This document shows positions 12,678-25,088 of a stretch of DNA of 64,000 bases, piece after piece. Below the pieces are notes generated by a model. That model was not told the origin of the DNA. It ran no database searches and worked only from the letters and a program-made list of their open reading frames with translations. Position 1 is the stretch's first letter, and every line of letters starts with the position of its first letter. The position numbers and the translations under genes are program-made. The stretch is from Dichomitus squalens LYAD-421 SS1 (Eukaryota > Basidiomycota > Agaricomycetes > Polyporales > Polyporaceae): NCBI RefSeq assembly GCF_000275845.1, contig NW_006766883.1, forward strand, positions 3,197,010-3,261,009, written 5' to 3'.

Positions 12678-14204
12678 CTACGCTATCCCCGAATGTCCCC
12701 TCTCTATGCGAAGAGACTGCAGCCAATCATCGTCCTTGGGTTCGTCGACCATGGCATGATCCGGAAAGGCGGGAAGCTCGACTTGATACGAACCGCGCAC
12801 ATCAAAGGCCGTCGATGTCGCGAAGGGGCCGATCCGAGTCGACATGGGGCTATCTGATTCATTCGGCGAAAGGCTCGCTTCGAGTTGAGATCGGTTGAGC
12901 GCCACGAGAAAGATGATGAACGTGGGGTAAATGGCCTGTAGAAGAAGTTTGCTGCTCAAGAAGGAATTCGTGTCTGGTATACGGAGGATGGACGTACGAT
13001 GATGGGAGCGAGACAGCCGTATATGAAGAATGAGAAGCCGATTACGAATGGATTGTTTAGGGACTTGATTTGGAGCACCTGATATAGGGCGACAAGGATC
13101 TGGAAGCTGAATGTAGGCGACGCATTGGTAACATGCAGTAGAGGGCACGTACCCATATTGCGCTGTATATTGCGCCGGACTCGATTAAGAGAACCAAGAC
13201 CTTCATGACCTCGGCACTACCGCCATCCTTCCCTAAGAAAGCTTGTAGGAGTTGCTTGTGTCTCCTGAGTGCAGATACCACGTGTATGAGCGGATGCACT
13301 TGAATTTGTAGGGAGAGTGCATCCGGATGCGTACCAAGCTTTGATGGCAATTAGGGCTGTAGCCAAAACATTCGTCAGGAGCGAGAGAAGCGGGAAGGTT
13401 GTGCCGATTGCGCCCGTATAGAGTAAGGTCATGATGATACTCGGTTGCAGATGATTCGAGGCGTGTACTGCGCCCATTATGCCGATAGCTGTCGATGCGC
13501 TCATCAGAGTATGCACAACTGCGACTTCGTAGATGCATCGTACCGAGGGTGATCGTGATGAGGCCAACACCCAGGGCTAGGACGAACTTCGTGCGCCATA
13601 GGACATATGCGCGCCACCAGACAATACAGTCTCCAAGAAGCATCTACGACACCTTGTTATGTCCTGACGGTAGGAAGGCCGAGAACACCGACATGTGCTC
13701 ACGTTCACAGTGAGGCCAATGGTAGCGATTACGGTATGTCTCATGACAACCGCTTTATGATGCGCCATGTCGGGGGAATACGAAGAGATGAGAATCCCTG
13801 CCGATGCGTCCCCTACGAGCTGGTTCCTACTGATAGCATCGGCGAGGATAGTGGCCCAATATGCAGCCGTGGACACATAGAGGACAAGGATGCTGGCTAG
13901 CAACGACACAACCGTACGCTGTTGTGATCGTTTGCGACTGGTCTTTGGCATGAACTCAGCGGTGATGCCATAAATCCACGAAGACTCACAAGAGGAAGTA
14001 TGTCGATGTTCCAGACAGAACGGTCAACACACCTGACAGTAAATGAGGACCAAATTCTACGTGGGAATGAGATAGAGAAGGCTTACCAAAAAGGAACGTC
14101 GAGAGGACAACACTAAACAGCAGGACGTCGAGATTCATCCCGTACAACTGGACTATCGCCAGCGCATCCTCGTTAACGTTGAAGGTTTCTGTAACTGAAC
14201 TCAT
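12678..14204 (-). CDS. seven-helix fungal membrane protein of unknown function
   Basis: Multi-exon membrane protein of a type common in mushrooms and often described as receptor-like. The start at 14204 (MSSVTETFNVNEDAL) leads into hydrophobic helices LDVLLFSVVLSTFLFG, VLTVLSGTSTYFLF, TVVSLLASILVLYVSTAAYWATIL, then GDCIVWWRAYVLWR, IIMTLLYTGAIGTTFPLLSLL, VLVLLIESGAIYSAIW and PFVIGFSFFIYGCLAPII. The tail is polar and cytosolic-like, ending at the TAG at 12678. Phase-consistent introns were found except near 13560-13570: the frame of LGVGLITITLG changes to the frame of CIYEVAVVHTLMSA over about 25 bases. That needs either an intron eating into the helix or a one-base lesion, so the gene could be damaged. 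It is divergent from the DUF6534 gene at 16101. The ligand, if any, is unknown. Confidence 0.7.
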
Positions 14205-16100
14205 ATCAAGGGAAAGACGGAGGTATACCTGGAGTCAAACTGTGAGAACAACGAGTAACGGCGACAAGGGAATGAGATACACGTATGCCTGAACTGCACC
14301 CGAACGCTGTCAGCCGAGGCTCTGCTCAGCTTCAACATGAGGCGATGTAGCGTGACGGGAGGCTGAGAATAGGAAGATGGAAGCGCTTGCAGCTACTCCA
14401 TTGTCGTGGCACAAGGGGTGGTTCCAATGTCGCTGACAAGTTAGCGAGATTGATGGGCGTCCGACTTGACAGGATTCGGAGCGCCGTAGATGCTACTGAG
14501 AGACATGATGTCGCGAGCTTTCCGCGGGAAAAAATGGTCCATAAGCGTCTGTAGTAGTGAGGATTACTACGAAGACCTGATAGAGACTACGAGTGTACAC
14601 ACCGCACATCTACTGGATGAACCGAAGAGACTCTGCTTCAAACATGATTTGGCAGTGCTAGCGTGGTGCGAGCATCAGGAGCCATTTCACGATGAGGCGG
14701 CTAAAAGGACTACAAGCGCGAGGGCACAGAAGAGCAGTCTTGTATCTCTGCGGAGCTACGCCAAGTACGGTGTGCATATACCATCATAATATAGCCTCAA
14801 CAAGATAGCGACAGCACCTAGTAAACGGACAAAGAGTTACTTACCCCTAGGTGCAACACCCCTTGCCGAGACTCGATTTTTTTTTCGCGCGCGTCTCCTG
14901 CGCTCAGGTAAAGTAAACTGCTCTAATAGCCTGGGCGATTCGAGATCCTCATGACGAAGTTGGGTAAGCGACTCAAAACTTACTTAGTGCGGATGCGTGA
15001 TGATGGTGGCGTATTCCTCGTTGAGCGTACGGAATTTCGAAATTGGCAAGTGCGCTAAGCTCATCAGAGCTTAACCCGCCGCACTGGCCTGCTGGTGCCT
15101 ATATCCGATGTGGAGAAGGTAGAAAGATACCCAGTCGACAATTGCACCGTGAGCCAATCTTGAATCAATCCCAGGTACGGCAAAGCGATCGAACTGGGAT
15201 GTCGTGCGGAGGGCAACGCCAGAGAAACTGGAATTCGCGATCGCTCACTGCAGCCATCGATGTTCCTATAGCTGACTGTAGAATCTCTGATTGTGAACCG
15301 ATTTATGGAGCCTGAAGCCCGTAGTCCTGAAGACGAGCATATGGATGATGTGTTATATCGGCCACTGGAGCATTCGTTGTCTAGGGGATACATATTGTGG
15401 CTTGACGTGCCCCGACGCCTCACGATGAAGGAGCTATGGAAATTCTGGGCTGATCCTCGCGCATCCCCACTCAGCAGAACGGCCCCGCGTTGACCTTCAC
15501 CTCAAACAACTTGCTGTCATTGATCCTCCTTTGGCTGCCGTTGTTCCTGTCTTTGCTCCTTCAGCCTGGATGGAGTGGGGAGGATCATGCTCAGCTTCTC
15601 CTCCGTCCCGACCCCAATCGAAGGTAGGCGTCGCAAGGCAGCAAGCACCCCTGGGCCAGAAGATGGGGCCCGCGATGCGAGCCGCAGCCCCCAACACTGG
15701 ATACTCACCACCAAACTCTTGAGGATTTCGCGCAGTATACATACATAGAACCTCTTGGCGCGGTAATACGTTTTGCAGCGCGTGGCGCGATGGTGGGAAG
15801 TTGCCCAGAACAAATGGGACTAATGTGATTGACTTTCAGCATCAATCGGGCCAGCTGATCTACTACTCTGAGATGTCTTGCAGTAGCCGACGCCACGGAC
15901 GATCGAATTCGGCATGGCCTCGCGTTTGCATTTCCTCCTGTCAAGACGACCCATACGACGAGCGAGCAACGCCGTTTGACAGATGTTCTACAAATCTCAT
16001 AAGGGTGCCTACAGGGCCGACGTCCTTCCTACGCGCCCTCCAGGACAATTCATGCTCGCTCCTTGCGTGAAGGCTCACTGGCAAGGACTTGCCCTGTACG
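14205..16100. other. intergenic between divergent membrane-protein genes
   Basis: About 1.9 kb with no recognisable coding pattern; open frames are at most about 119 codons and carry no known motif. The T-run followed by CG-rich bases near 14876-14892 is simple sequence. It presumably contains the two divergent promoters, but no clear TATA element was identified. Confidence 0.45.
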
Positions 16101-18679
16101 ATGTCATCACCAGTGTCCCTTGCTGCCAATGTCGACCGCGAAACCCAACTCGCCCACTCCATGGGCGCCGTGCTTATTGGAAGTCTGGTTGGCTTGTTGT
16201 GAGTTTTGTCCTCAGTTTTATACCAGTTGCCATCCCCCAATTTTTCACATCCGTTGTTTACATTGCTAGCCTCTCGGGGGCGGTGACGATGCAGGCCTTT
16301 CTGTACTACCAGCTGTATCCTAAGGATATGCTTCGAATCAAAGTAATGGTAGGCTCCCCTCTGCGCACAGCAATATTGACTCTGGAAGCGCCGTCTTGCT
16401 CATCATACTGTCTCTCAGGTCCTTGTCGTCTGGTATCTATCGTCTCCATGGGACTATGGCTGACCTCGAGCTGACTTGATGCTCAGGGTTATCGATGCTC
16501 TGCACTCAATCATGACCATGAATGCCAATTGGCAGTATCTCATCCAACGATTCGGAGATTGGGATACCACCGACGAGATAACGTGGTGAGTTGTTTCGAT
16601 GCCCAAGTAGGTCTACCTTGAATGACACGCCTACGCTGCAGGTCAATAGCGGTGTGTGTGGATACTCAGACCTCCGTTTCTGAAGCGTTGATTGGATGAT
16701 CGTGCGACTAGGTCTCGGTTGCGTTGACGGTATGTCAATGGTCTTCCTCGTTCACGCCCGTACCATTGAATCTAGGTGCAGGCCACAATCACTTTCTTTG
16801 TGCATTGGTTGGTCGTCTAAATCCAGGGTCCTAGCGCCGTATCGTGCTAATGTCATATCTTAGCTTCTTCATTCACAGGATATACAACCGTAAGTGGCCG
16901 TGCGCTCAGGCATGCTGAATCATGGTAATCGACTCCCTTCCAGTGAGCCACAAGAATATGTACATCACGGCCCCCTTGGTTTGTGTTTCCCTCCGCATGC
17001 GACGGCAGCGACCATGCGTTACTGACAGACAATTTCTGTTTCAGGTTGCATTGGCGCTCGTCCGTCTGGGTAAGTACAGTACCAAACGAGCACAAGGACT
17101 CCCACCTCTGACAGCACCTCCCGATCCACCCGACAGTAACCGCCTGCAGTAAGCATTTGTTCCGCTATCTCGCGTCCGCCCGCTCGGCTGATATCTTCGT
17201 CACGCTCAATAGTTTCGACATCGGAGATGTGCGTACATTCTAGTCCGGTTCTCAATATCTCCTTGACAGCCGCCCCGCGTACGTAGGATCCGTCTGAGAA
17301 GTTACTCGGGTTTCGTTCATGGGTATGACGTGAGTGCATTTACGGTTCAATCGGAGTGCCACTTAGTTGACGAGCAGTGGCTGCGCTCTTCGTTCAGTAT
17401 GTGTTCACGATTGGACTGTCGACTGCCGTGTCCCTGGATATCTTCATCACTATTGGCCTCTGCTATTACCTGCGACGGGGACGTTCGCCGCTCAGCAGGT
17501 GCGTTCTACTCATGTACCTCGGTGGCGTGATCTCGTATTCACAATTCTGATCCGACGTCTAGCATGGACCGGATCATCGACACCATCACACTGTACACGG
17601 TGGAAAATGGCATGCTAACATGGTGGGTCGCCTTAGTTCTCCTGAATTTATCGCTCGCTCTTCCGTGTTCCGTCTGCTCACGCCGCATGCCTTGTTCAGC
17701 ATTACGACCATCGCGTCGCTGATTTGCGTAAGTTTCCCGGACATATCGCATGTTTGGAAAAGTCCCGTACTGACTCCGCACCACCGCCGAAAGTGGGTCA
17801 CGATGCCCACGAATCTCATATTCCTCGGGCTCCACTTCGCAATCAGCAAACGTGCGTATGTCGTCTCAGTTTCCCGAGCTAGCGGGTCGCTCCCAGAACA
17901 CATTAGAGTTATGTTCTGACATAACTCAATCTGCTCCCGTATCCCGTCTGCGCCGCTGTCGATGGTTCAGTCTACGCCAACTCGTTCCTCGCGACGTGAG
18001 TTTGTTTCATACATTCCGCTGTGCACCACCCCCAAACCATATCCCTCCGGATACTCACAAGCGCTGATACATATCTGATGTCGCGGATAGCCTCAATGCC
18101 CGCAAGTCCCTTCTAAACAAATCCCAAGGCTCCACGGGAGATCATCCACTACCCGTTCTGTTCCCCAGTCATTACCCTGCCCGGCGTGCGACCTTGGGCC
18201 CGTGGTCGGTAAGTTCTGCACTTCTCTTGAAATCTCGTCGCTTCTCTTCTTGTCTATGTACCTGACCAGTGTCTGCTCCCTCTCTGTCGTGGTCTCGGAT
18301 CTTGAGAACCTCCCTCCCTGCTCCCCTGATGCCGGTCCCGCGACTGGGGCGGCCGCGTTTCGCTCCCACTGCCTCTCCCATGCTCGCAAACCTCTTGCCG
18401 CTGATCCTTCGACGCTGATACCTTCCGTTCCAGCAAAGGAGCCAGACGGAGACACACCTCCAAGTCACCATCGAGAAGACCGTCCAACGCGACGTCGACG
18501 AAATCGAAGGCGGCTCGACCCCGCGTGGGGCCGTCTCCCGCTCCGGACGAGAAACGCCGACCATTGACCTCGACGACCTCTCAAAGAGCCCGCCCGCTGC
18601 GTACCTCGGAGAAGAGCGAGCACCCTTGCAGACGGACATATCTTGGCGAACGCGCCCGAAAGGGCCGGGTTCCTTTTGA
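16101..18679 (+). CDS. DUF6534 family seven-helix membrane protein
   Basis: Start at 16101 (MSSPVSLAANVDRET) opens directly into the helix MGAVLIGSLVGLL. The next exons read FLSGAVTMQAFLYYQLYPKD, then VLVVWVIDALHSIMTMNANW, QYLIQRFGDWDTTDEITW, TITFFVHCFFIHRIYNLS, VFTIGLSTAVSLDIFITIG, then TLYTVENGML and PTNLIFLGLHFAISK, and VYANSFLATLNARKSL. This is the characteristic order of DUF6534 proteins, common in Agaricomycetes and of unknown function. The last exons encode a polar tail (LQVTIEKTVQRDVDEIEGG) ending at the TGA at 18677-18679. At least ten short introns are needed, some flanking exons of only 20-40 bases, so the exact exon list in 16620-17600 is uncertain. No definite inactivating lesion was seen. 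Confidence 0.82.
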
Positions 18680-18798
18680 CGGGGAGCCCTGACCGAGAGG
18701 CACCAAGGATTGTACAGTAAACCCCCCGTTCACGTTGCGAGACTCTACTCGCTGTGTATGTATCCCTTTCATTGTTTGCTTGACTCGAATTGGTGTAC

Positions 18799-19276
18799 GA
18801 GTCGCAGAGTGTTTACAATTGCACGCAACTGGCTACGTAGCCACGAATGCACACAGTCGCGCGTTCGCTTTCGCAGTTACAACACAAGCGTGCAGTCGTG
18901 TAATCGTGGAGTCGGGTAAGCGACGCTAAGTATCCTATTCCTAGTTCTTAGTGGCCCCTGCAACAAAGCTCTTTCCTTGCGCAATGTAGATCGACTATAA
19001 TCCAAATGTTCTCTACCACTTATCCAGTTCTCAATGCGCGCAAAACGAGTCTACTCAAGGGCTTTGCAGGATGTATAGACTTTGGCCTTGTCCTTCGCCG
19101 AACTCCTGCCGGAGGGCGCTCCAGTTACAACTTACAATAGACGCGCAGTTACACGACTGCGTGGCTGCATACACACAGAGCTTGGCGAGCTTCGCCAACA
19201 ATCGACTGCGTGAATACGTGGTTACGCAGCCTGCTACGTAGCCAGTTGCGTGAAACCGTAAACGTTCTCGCGAGTC
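18799..19276. repeat. foldback (MITE-like) inverted-repeat element
   Basis: Outer arms of about 44 bases: left 18799-18841 (core CACGCAACTGGCTACGTAGC) and right 19233-19276 (its reverse complement GCTACGTAGCCAGTTGCGTG), with further imperfect pairing outward (GTTTAC, GAGTCGC). A second inner pair, GCAGTCGTGTAA near 18892-18903, matches the reverse complement of TTACACGACTGC near 19149-19160 with similar spacing to its own end. The left outer arm contains the perfect palindrome GGCTACGTAGCC. The interior has no coding frame. About 480 bases with terminal inverted repeats and no gene fits a non-autonomous DNA transposon or foldback element. A target-site duplication was not confirmed. Confidence 0.7.
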
Positions 19277-19801
19277 GCGTCTGTCCTTACATTATTACAA
19301 TGTGCTAGCGCCGCTTTGATATGCTCGGGGACTCTACAGTGGGCTCCATGTACTAGACGACCTCCTGTATCCTACAGATATTCTTGTCGTATATAGCAAT
19401 CGCTTGATGGTGTTGTACACATTTGCGCGCCCTCGCTTACTTGCCCGAAGTCGCCGGCGGCCAAGGCTATTGGTAGTCGTCCTGGCAGATAGCTCGAGAG
19501 CTCGGACCGGCGGGCCGGCAATTTAACCGCATCCATGTCGCTGTGCGCACGCACTGCTATGGCAAGGCTGGACTCAGACAACAATATACCTCGCACCATC
19601 AGTTTCGTCTGGTATCTTCTTTCCCGCAATCTTGCCTCTCGCCGTCAGATTCTCGGCAGTGCTCCTCAACGCCGTCATTAACAGCCTGCTTAATATCGTT
19701 AATCGCCGAGTGTTCACAGTGACACCCTCCCACCGCCATCGCCCGCGAAGTTGTCCATCTCTGCCACCTGTTCTATTGCCAGCTCACATTACTGTTCCGC
19801 G

Positions 19802-21404
19802 ATGAACGCGGCCCACCCGACCATCACAATCGACCTGGTGAGCGTCTTCCCTCCCACTCTCCAGCCGCAGCTCGCTGTACTCGTACTGGGGCGCGGGAGT
19901 GAACACGGACGGAGAGATCTGACAAGTGCGCAACTTCTCACGCGGGTAGGCAGGTGCTCGACCGGCTGCAGACGAAGGAGGTTCTGCGCGCGATGCTGCA
20001 CGCGATACTGTTCCACCGGCTGTTTGGCACGATCCGCTCGCGGACGTTCGAGGTGCTTGACGTGACGATGGTGAGTGCGCGGGTTCTCGCTCGTTTATCC
20101 ATTCCATGCTTGCCGCGACATCGCGTGCCTGAACGGGGACTGAGGTGAAGCGGGACGAAGCGGGCTCGTTCAGCCTGCGACGTGTGCGGAGGTGGCAGGC
20201 GGAGAATGTGGGGGAAGCGGTTGAGGCTGCGCAGAGATATACAGCATGCTAGGAGCAGGGAAAAATCTTGGGAGATGGAACCCCGACGATGACGGCGATG
20301 TACGGGACCATCAGTGGCGGCCGCAGACGAACAAGGACATGTATGTCGATGCTGAGAAGGTGGTTATGTGCACAGCCGGGTGTGGACGACGAGGAAATCA
20401 AGCAGCTCGTTGAAGATAAGGTAGACGCGTTTTGGAAGGGCGTAGAGGGCGATGCGAACAAGCGCGGACAGGTACGTTCTGTCGGTGTTTGTTCTGTTTA
20501 ATCTCGCACATCTGACATGTGAACTTGACCTATGTATCTCGCCACTGACGGTTACGTTCGTTCGGACTTACTCGGATTTTGCCTTCCTATGCGTTCTCGC
20601 CGTCCTCCTTCCGGAATACCAATGGACTGCGGACGCTGGATGCGCCCGCGTTGATGCTTCTGCCCGCCCAACGTAACTTGACAGATCTTGGTGACGTTCT
20701 CAGAGAAGCGGCCAAGGAAATCGTGGTTTCTTATAGGAGAGGTACGTCTGTCTATCTGTTGTATCTGCGCCTCGGCATTCCAGAGTCCTGTACATCTGTC
20801 TATCTGGCCTGCTGCGTCGAATCGACGGGGAAGAGCGGGACTGCGCCTCTTCCCCGAGGCACCGGGCTCGGGGCATTGTGGTGGTTCGCAGTGTACCCGT
20901 CCGGCTTTTGTTCTTCTAGTTCCCTCTCCTGCGGTCCAAGCCCGGCAGAGCGGATTCGGCTCGTTTTTCATTCACATATGTGGCCTTAAACGTTGAATGG
21001 ACGGTGCTGATGTATTGTGTAGGAAGAAATCCCTTGGGAGCAATGGTGCGTAGCAAGTACCATTCCGTGCCTTTCCCCACACTGAGATAGTTTGTGGATG
21101 CAGGGTCATCAACGCAGAGATCCGCCAACCGTCAGAACGAGGTGAATATCGCATCGCCCTCACCGCAGTTGGTCTCATTCACTCGCTCCATTGACTGATG
21201 CCGCCGGCCTGTCAATTCCTGCTAGAGCGCCAGAAATTTAATTCAGACCTTGCCTCGACCTTGACGAAGAGCCTGCAGACGATGCTGACGCACGCGTCGT
21301 CCGAAGGCGGGCGGTCCGCGGTACCTCTCATTACGAACGCACAGAGCATCTCGCCGTTCCCTATCAAGATTGCCGTCAAGGTTGGCGGGGTCGAGGTGGC
21401 GTAA
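19802..21404 (+). CDS. atg101: autophagy-related protein 101 (ATG101)
   Basis: Subunit of the Atg1/ULK initiation complex that pairs through its HORMA domain with Atg13 at the pre-autophagosomal structure. Exons: 19802-19837, 19954-20070, 20376-20471, 20685-20741, 21023-21045, 21104-21141, 21226-21404. Protein landmarks: MNAAHPTITIDLVLDRLQ, VLRAMLHAILFHRLFGTI, FEVLDVTMPGVDDEEIKQL, ITVTF-like ILVTFSEKRPRKSWFLIG, EEIPWEQWVINAEI, and the C-terminal FPIKIAVKVGGVEVA. The IPWE..W..N segment and the final strand are diagnostic of Atg101. Baker's yeast lacks this gene, but basidiomycetes and fission yeast have it. Splice phases agree throughout. Exon 5 is only 23 bases, and intron 2 is unusually long (about 305 bases). 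Confidence 0.93.
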
Positions 21405-22180
21405 TGTTATCGCGCAGGGCCGCCGGCCCAAATTCGGCTCGGCCTGGGGGAGTGGGGTAACCGGTGGACGGGTTGTAGTCCCGGGGAGGGACCAGTCTAT
21501 AGTGGGAATATGTTGTGGAAGGAAGGAATGTGAGTGCGGCCGGTGAACGTGTGTCCTCTGACCATTCGCTGAGCTGAAGCTTGGACAGCGGACAGAAGGT
21601 TAACTGTATTATTAGGAAGCTCTGTCCCTCAAAGGCGCAAGTGCTGCTGTATACCTGACCGACAAAGCGTGCGACGCTGGCTGTGACGCAGCTGTAGGCT
21701 GCCGGCGGCCGGATGGCTTCTACATAGAAGACGATGCAGAAGTGTGTCCTGATAAGGTGTGTAGGCCGTAATGGGCGCTTCGAGTACCCAATAGGGATGT
21801 GTTGTGCACGAACGTGCAAGGGGAGGCTCTGCGTCTACCGTTGCCCGAGGGTCCATTCCTCCCGCGCCGCCTTAATTTCCTGTAGACCCGAACCGATGCT
21901 CGTACCTTTATTCGAGGTACCGCCCTCGCCTTCGGCCCCGACACTGGATGCGACTACGGAGCAGTTGTGGCTGTTTTATAACGCTGAACCTACTCAAACC
22001 CTCCTGGAGCCTTCGCGCTCCCTCTCTCCGTCCCATACAGGTGGTTTGACTTCTAGTCTCTGCGGTCGCCATCCATCACTTCTCTTATCCCACTAGTGCC
22101 ACGCGTACCGATTTATATAATCCCGGTCCCTCCGATTACGAATTCACCAGCTAAATTGTCTCCGTCCCGACCCTGCGAGG
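21405..22180. other. intergenic, likely 3' UTR and promoter
   Basis: Lies between ATG101 and the next + strand gene. It has pyrimidine-rich tracts near 22010-22180 of the kind that precede fungal start codons, and no coding motif was recognised. Confidence 0.45.
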
Positions 22181-24183
22181 ATGTCTCCTTTCTCGAAGTC
22201 CAATCATCGCAGCAAACCCGCATCCCTCTCGCTCTCCAGCTCTGGCTCCACGCACTCCGCTTACACATCCATCTCCTCATTCTCGTCTCCCTCGTCCTCA
22301 GTCTGTTCACCCTCGTCCTCACATTCGCGCCAGGACACGGAGGAGAGCATACAGAGCACCCTTCACCCGCCCAGTGTCGACTCGGGCTACGCGTCGAGCT
22401 CAGAGAGCCGTGGCTACCTCTCGCCCCACCCCGATTACATGCTCTCCCGTACATATGAAAATTGGAAGATCGCCGACGCGGCGACACAACGCCTGTTCGT
22501 CGACCTCAAGTCACTCGAGGAGTGCAAGGAGCAACTGCGGAGAGCAAACAAGCGGAGGGTACAGGAACCGAAGAGGTGCGCTTCATGCTGTGTTATTGAT
22601 TCTCACGCGTGCACTGAGTCGTCTTGGGTACATGCCCCGATGGCCCGTTGCGCTTCGTCCTCGTTCACTGCGCCGTGCATTCTAACGTCGTTGCGCCGCC
22701 GCATTCTACAGTCCGAATCCGAAGCGCAAACCGTCCCTTCTTACAATGCCCTTCAGGAAAAGGCCCGTCGAGCAGCCGCCCGTGACACTCCCCCCTCGTT
22801 CTCCTAGTCCGACACGAGACGACCTCCCCACCGTAGAGCATCTTCAAGCTCAGATTGACATTCTCACGAAGCGGGTGAGTGCCTTTGTCGTGCGCATCAT
22901 GGCGCCAATATTCCACGCGACTCTGAGTCTCCCGGGCGTCGCTTGCTCATCCGAATCGTACAGATCGAGGCGACGCAGTCGGCGTCGGAGCGGTTGGATG
23001 CATGTTTTGAAGAGCTGCGGAAAGTGTTAGACGACGGGAGACCTACTTCGTGGAGGAGCTTCACGTGCGTGCTCTCTCTAGTTTCAACCCTCGTGGAGTC
23101 TCACCAGTGGCTCCGCTTCGACACTGTAGGAGCAGCTCCAGCGAAGACGGCTACCCTTCGGGCCATAACTTCGCAGACGATTACACGCGCGCACGGAGGA
23201 CAGTCGCAGCTCGCGACCAGGCGTATAGTGACGTGAGTCGTTTGTTTCACAACGCACTGTCTGCGAAGAATGTATAGGAGGTACGCGCATTGATAGCCAC
23301 TGACGGCATCCTGTCCCTCGTCCAACAGAGCAAGGCGATGACGGCGGCCATGCAGCACGCGTGCCATGCGATCCAGTCTGCGCATCACCATTACCGGCAG
23401 GCGATGGACCTGCTCGACGCGGTGTGTAGCCCGAACAAACACAGGTGGGAGGCGGTCATGGGCGATGAGCAGAGTAGGCAAGAGACGTATCGCGGTAAGT
23501 CTTCCCTTCCTTCTCGACCGCCCGGGGACGCGTCTTTCTCCAGGAACAGGCACTGACCAGGACCGTGCTTCACGCACGCGGCGTCCACAGAGGCGGCGGA
23601 CTGGGCGCAGAAGGCGCAGATCTGCTTCAACGAATGTGTGCGGTCGCTCACGCCACATTGGGAGCTCCTCAAGCAGGACGAGCTCCAAGACTGCAAGGAC
23701 ATTGAGCAGACTGGGCTCCTCCAAGCTGTCCAGCTCTACAATCTCATGTACGGCGGCAAGGTCCTGCAGATGGGCATCACACGTGCGTGTCCTACATCCT
23801 TACACCCCTTCTCTTCCCCTACGCCGGCTCGCCCGATCATGAGTCCCATGCCCTCCCTTTCTCATGATTGAGCCCCTTTCCATGAACTTTATCCTGACGT
23901 TGACGGCTTGACTGACGTGTCTTCCTTACGGGCGTCCGCAGAGCAAGTGCAAGTGATGATCCAGAAGCAGGACGCGATGTTCGAGCGGCTGACCAACTTT
24001 GCGGTCTGGGTCCAGAACTGCACGCAGGAGTGCAGCGTAGTCGAGCTCGAGGGGCGCGAGAAGCGCGATGCAGCACGACGGCACCTCGTCGAGCTCTGGG
24101 TCAAGGCGGACAAGGAAAACGAGAATTTCTCGCTCGTCGCGCCGAGCATGAGCGTGCATGTGGGCTCCGGTAACGCCTATTGA
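22181..24183 (+). CDS. hypothetical basidiomycete protein, Ser-rich N terminus and helical body
   Basis: I do not recognise the family. The start at 22181 (MSPFSKSNHRSKPASL) opens a 70-residue Ser-rich low-complexity leader with phosphorylation-like SPS and SYxS clusters. A helical charged segment follows (NWKIADAATQRLFVDLKSLEECKEQLRRANK). Later exons give a basic proline-rich linker (KRPVEQPPVTLPPRSPSPTR), then LQAQIDILTKRIEATQSASERLD, ARRTVAARDQAYSDSKAMTA, HHHYRQAMDLLDAVCSPN, EAADWAQKAQICFNECVRSL and AMFERLTNFAVWVQNCTQEC. The body looks like an extended helical bundle or coiled coil, rich in Ala, Gln and Glu. No membrane segment or signal peptide is present. Several small introns separate exons of 60-250 bases and the frames connect well, so expression is plausible. 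A cytoskeletal or scaffold role would be a guess only. Confidence 0.75.
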
Positions 24184-25088
24184 TCTGACGCGTGGTGATC
24201 GTGACCATTCTCTCGTGGTGCTGTGCGGTCTTTGGTATGGTTTCGCTTTATATGAGATTTTCATCCTCGCTGTGTAGAGGGGCAAGTCATCGGGCTCCCC
24301 GCTCGATGCCCTCGTCTTATGCCATTAGCACTCGACGTTCTCTGCTTTACGCTGACTATGCGTATCTTATTTTCCTTCGCCTTCACCATGTTCATACTGG
24401 TTGCTTTCGTAGCTCGTTGCCCCATTTTCAGCCTAACACTCCCGTTGACCATCGCGCCTGATCCCCGGCTCCATCATCTATCCTGAGGTGCTATATGCGT
24501 AATCAGTTGTTCACCTCACTTATCTCCTTGTTGTATCGGCTGTAGGATACTGGTGTGGAAGCTACCAAGATGTCTTGTTGCTCGTTCGGTGTCTCATTTA
24601 CCCACTGTATACCACAGCAACCTGATCTCGCTTTGCTGACATATGGCCCCTGTGATCCTACTGCATCTAGTTATATCAACTCACACTGTCCTCACGATGT
24701 TTTACTCAATACATCCGCTAACGCAGATTTCGGACAAACTATCTGGGCCAGGCCATCGAGCATCGAGCGGAGGCAGTGGAGACAGCGGCCGCCCGCATGT
24801 AGGACAGCGGGAAGGCGAGTCGATTGGAGAGCAGTGTGCTCCGAGTCATGCGATAATGCTAAACTCCAGTGCCCGGGTCCTGCCACACGTGCATGGGCGT
24901 CTATCCCGTGTATGTCAATGGCCTCGACTGGGAAGCTGTCGTTCACGGCACGGTTATCTTCAATCGACGTTCATCGTCATCGGACTCCTCGGGAAGTAAG
25001 TGTCGCAATTCATCAGCACGTCCTGGACCAAGCCTGATTGTAACGTGTCTCAGTATTTAGCTCGTCATCGTACTCGGGAGTCTTCATC
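24184..25088. other. intergenic, no gene recognised
   Basis: About 0.9 kb between two + strand genes. Several frames of 80-160 codons overlap here, but none shows motif content or splice logic. Confidence 0.4.

Noticed and set aside
14876..14892. T-tract followed by CG-rich bases, considered as a terminator
   Set aside because: This is a eukaryotic genome and no gene ends there; no function can be assigned.
24555..25037. 160-codon plus-strand frame before the second F-box gene
   Set aside because: Three overlapping frames of similar length, no motif; probably intergenic.
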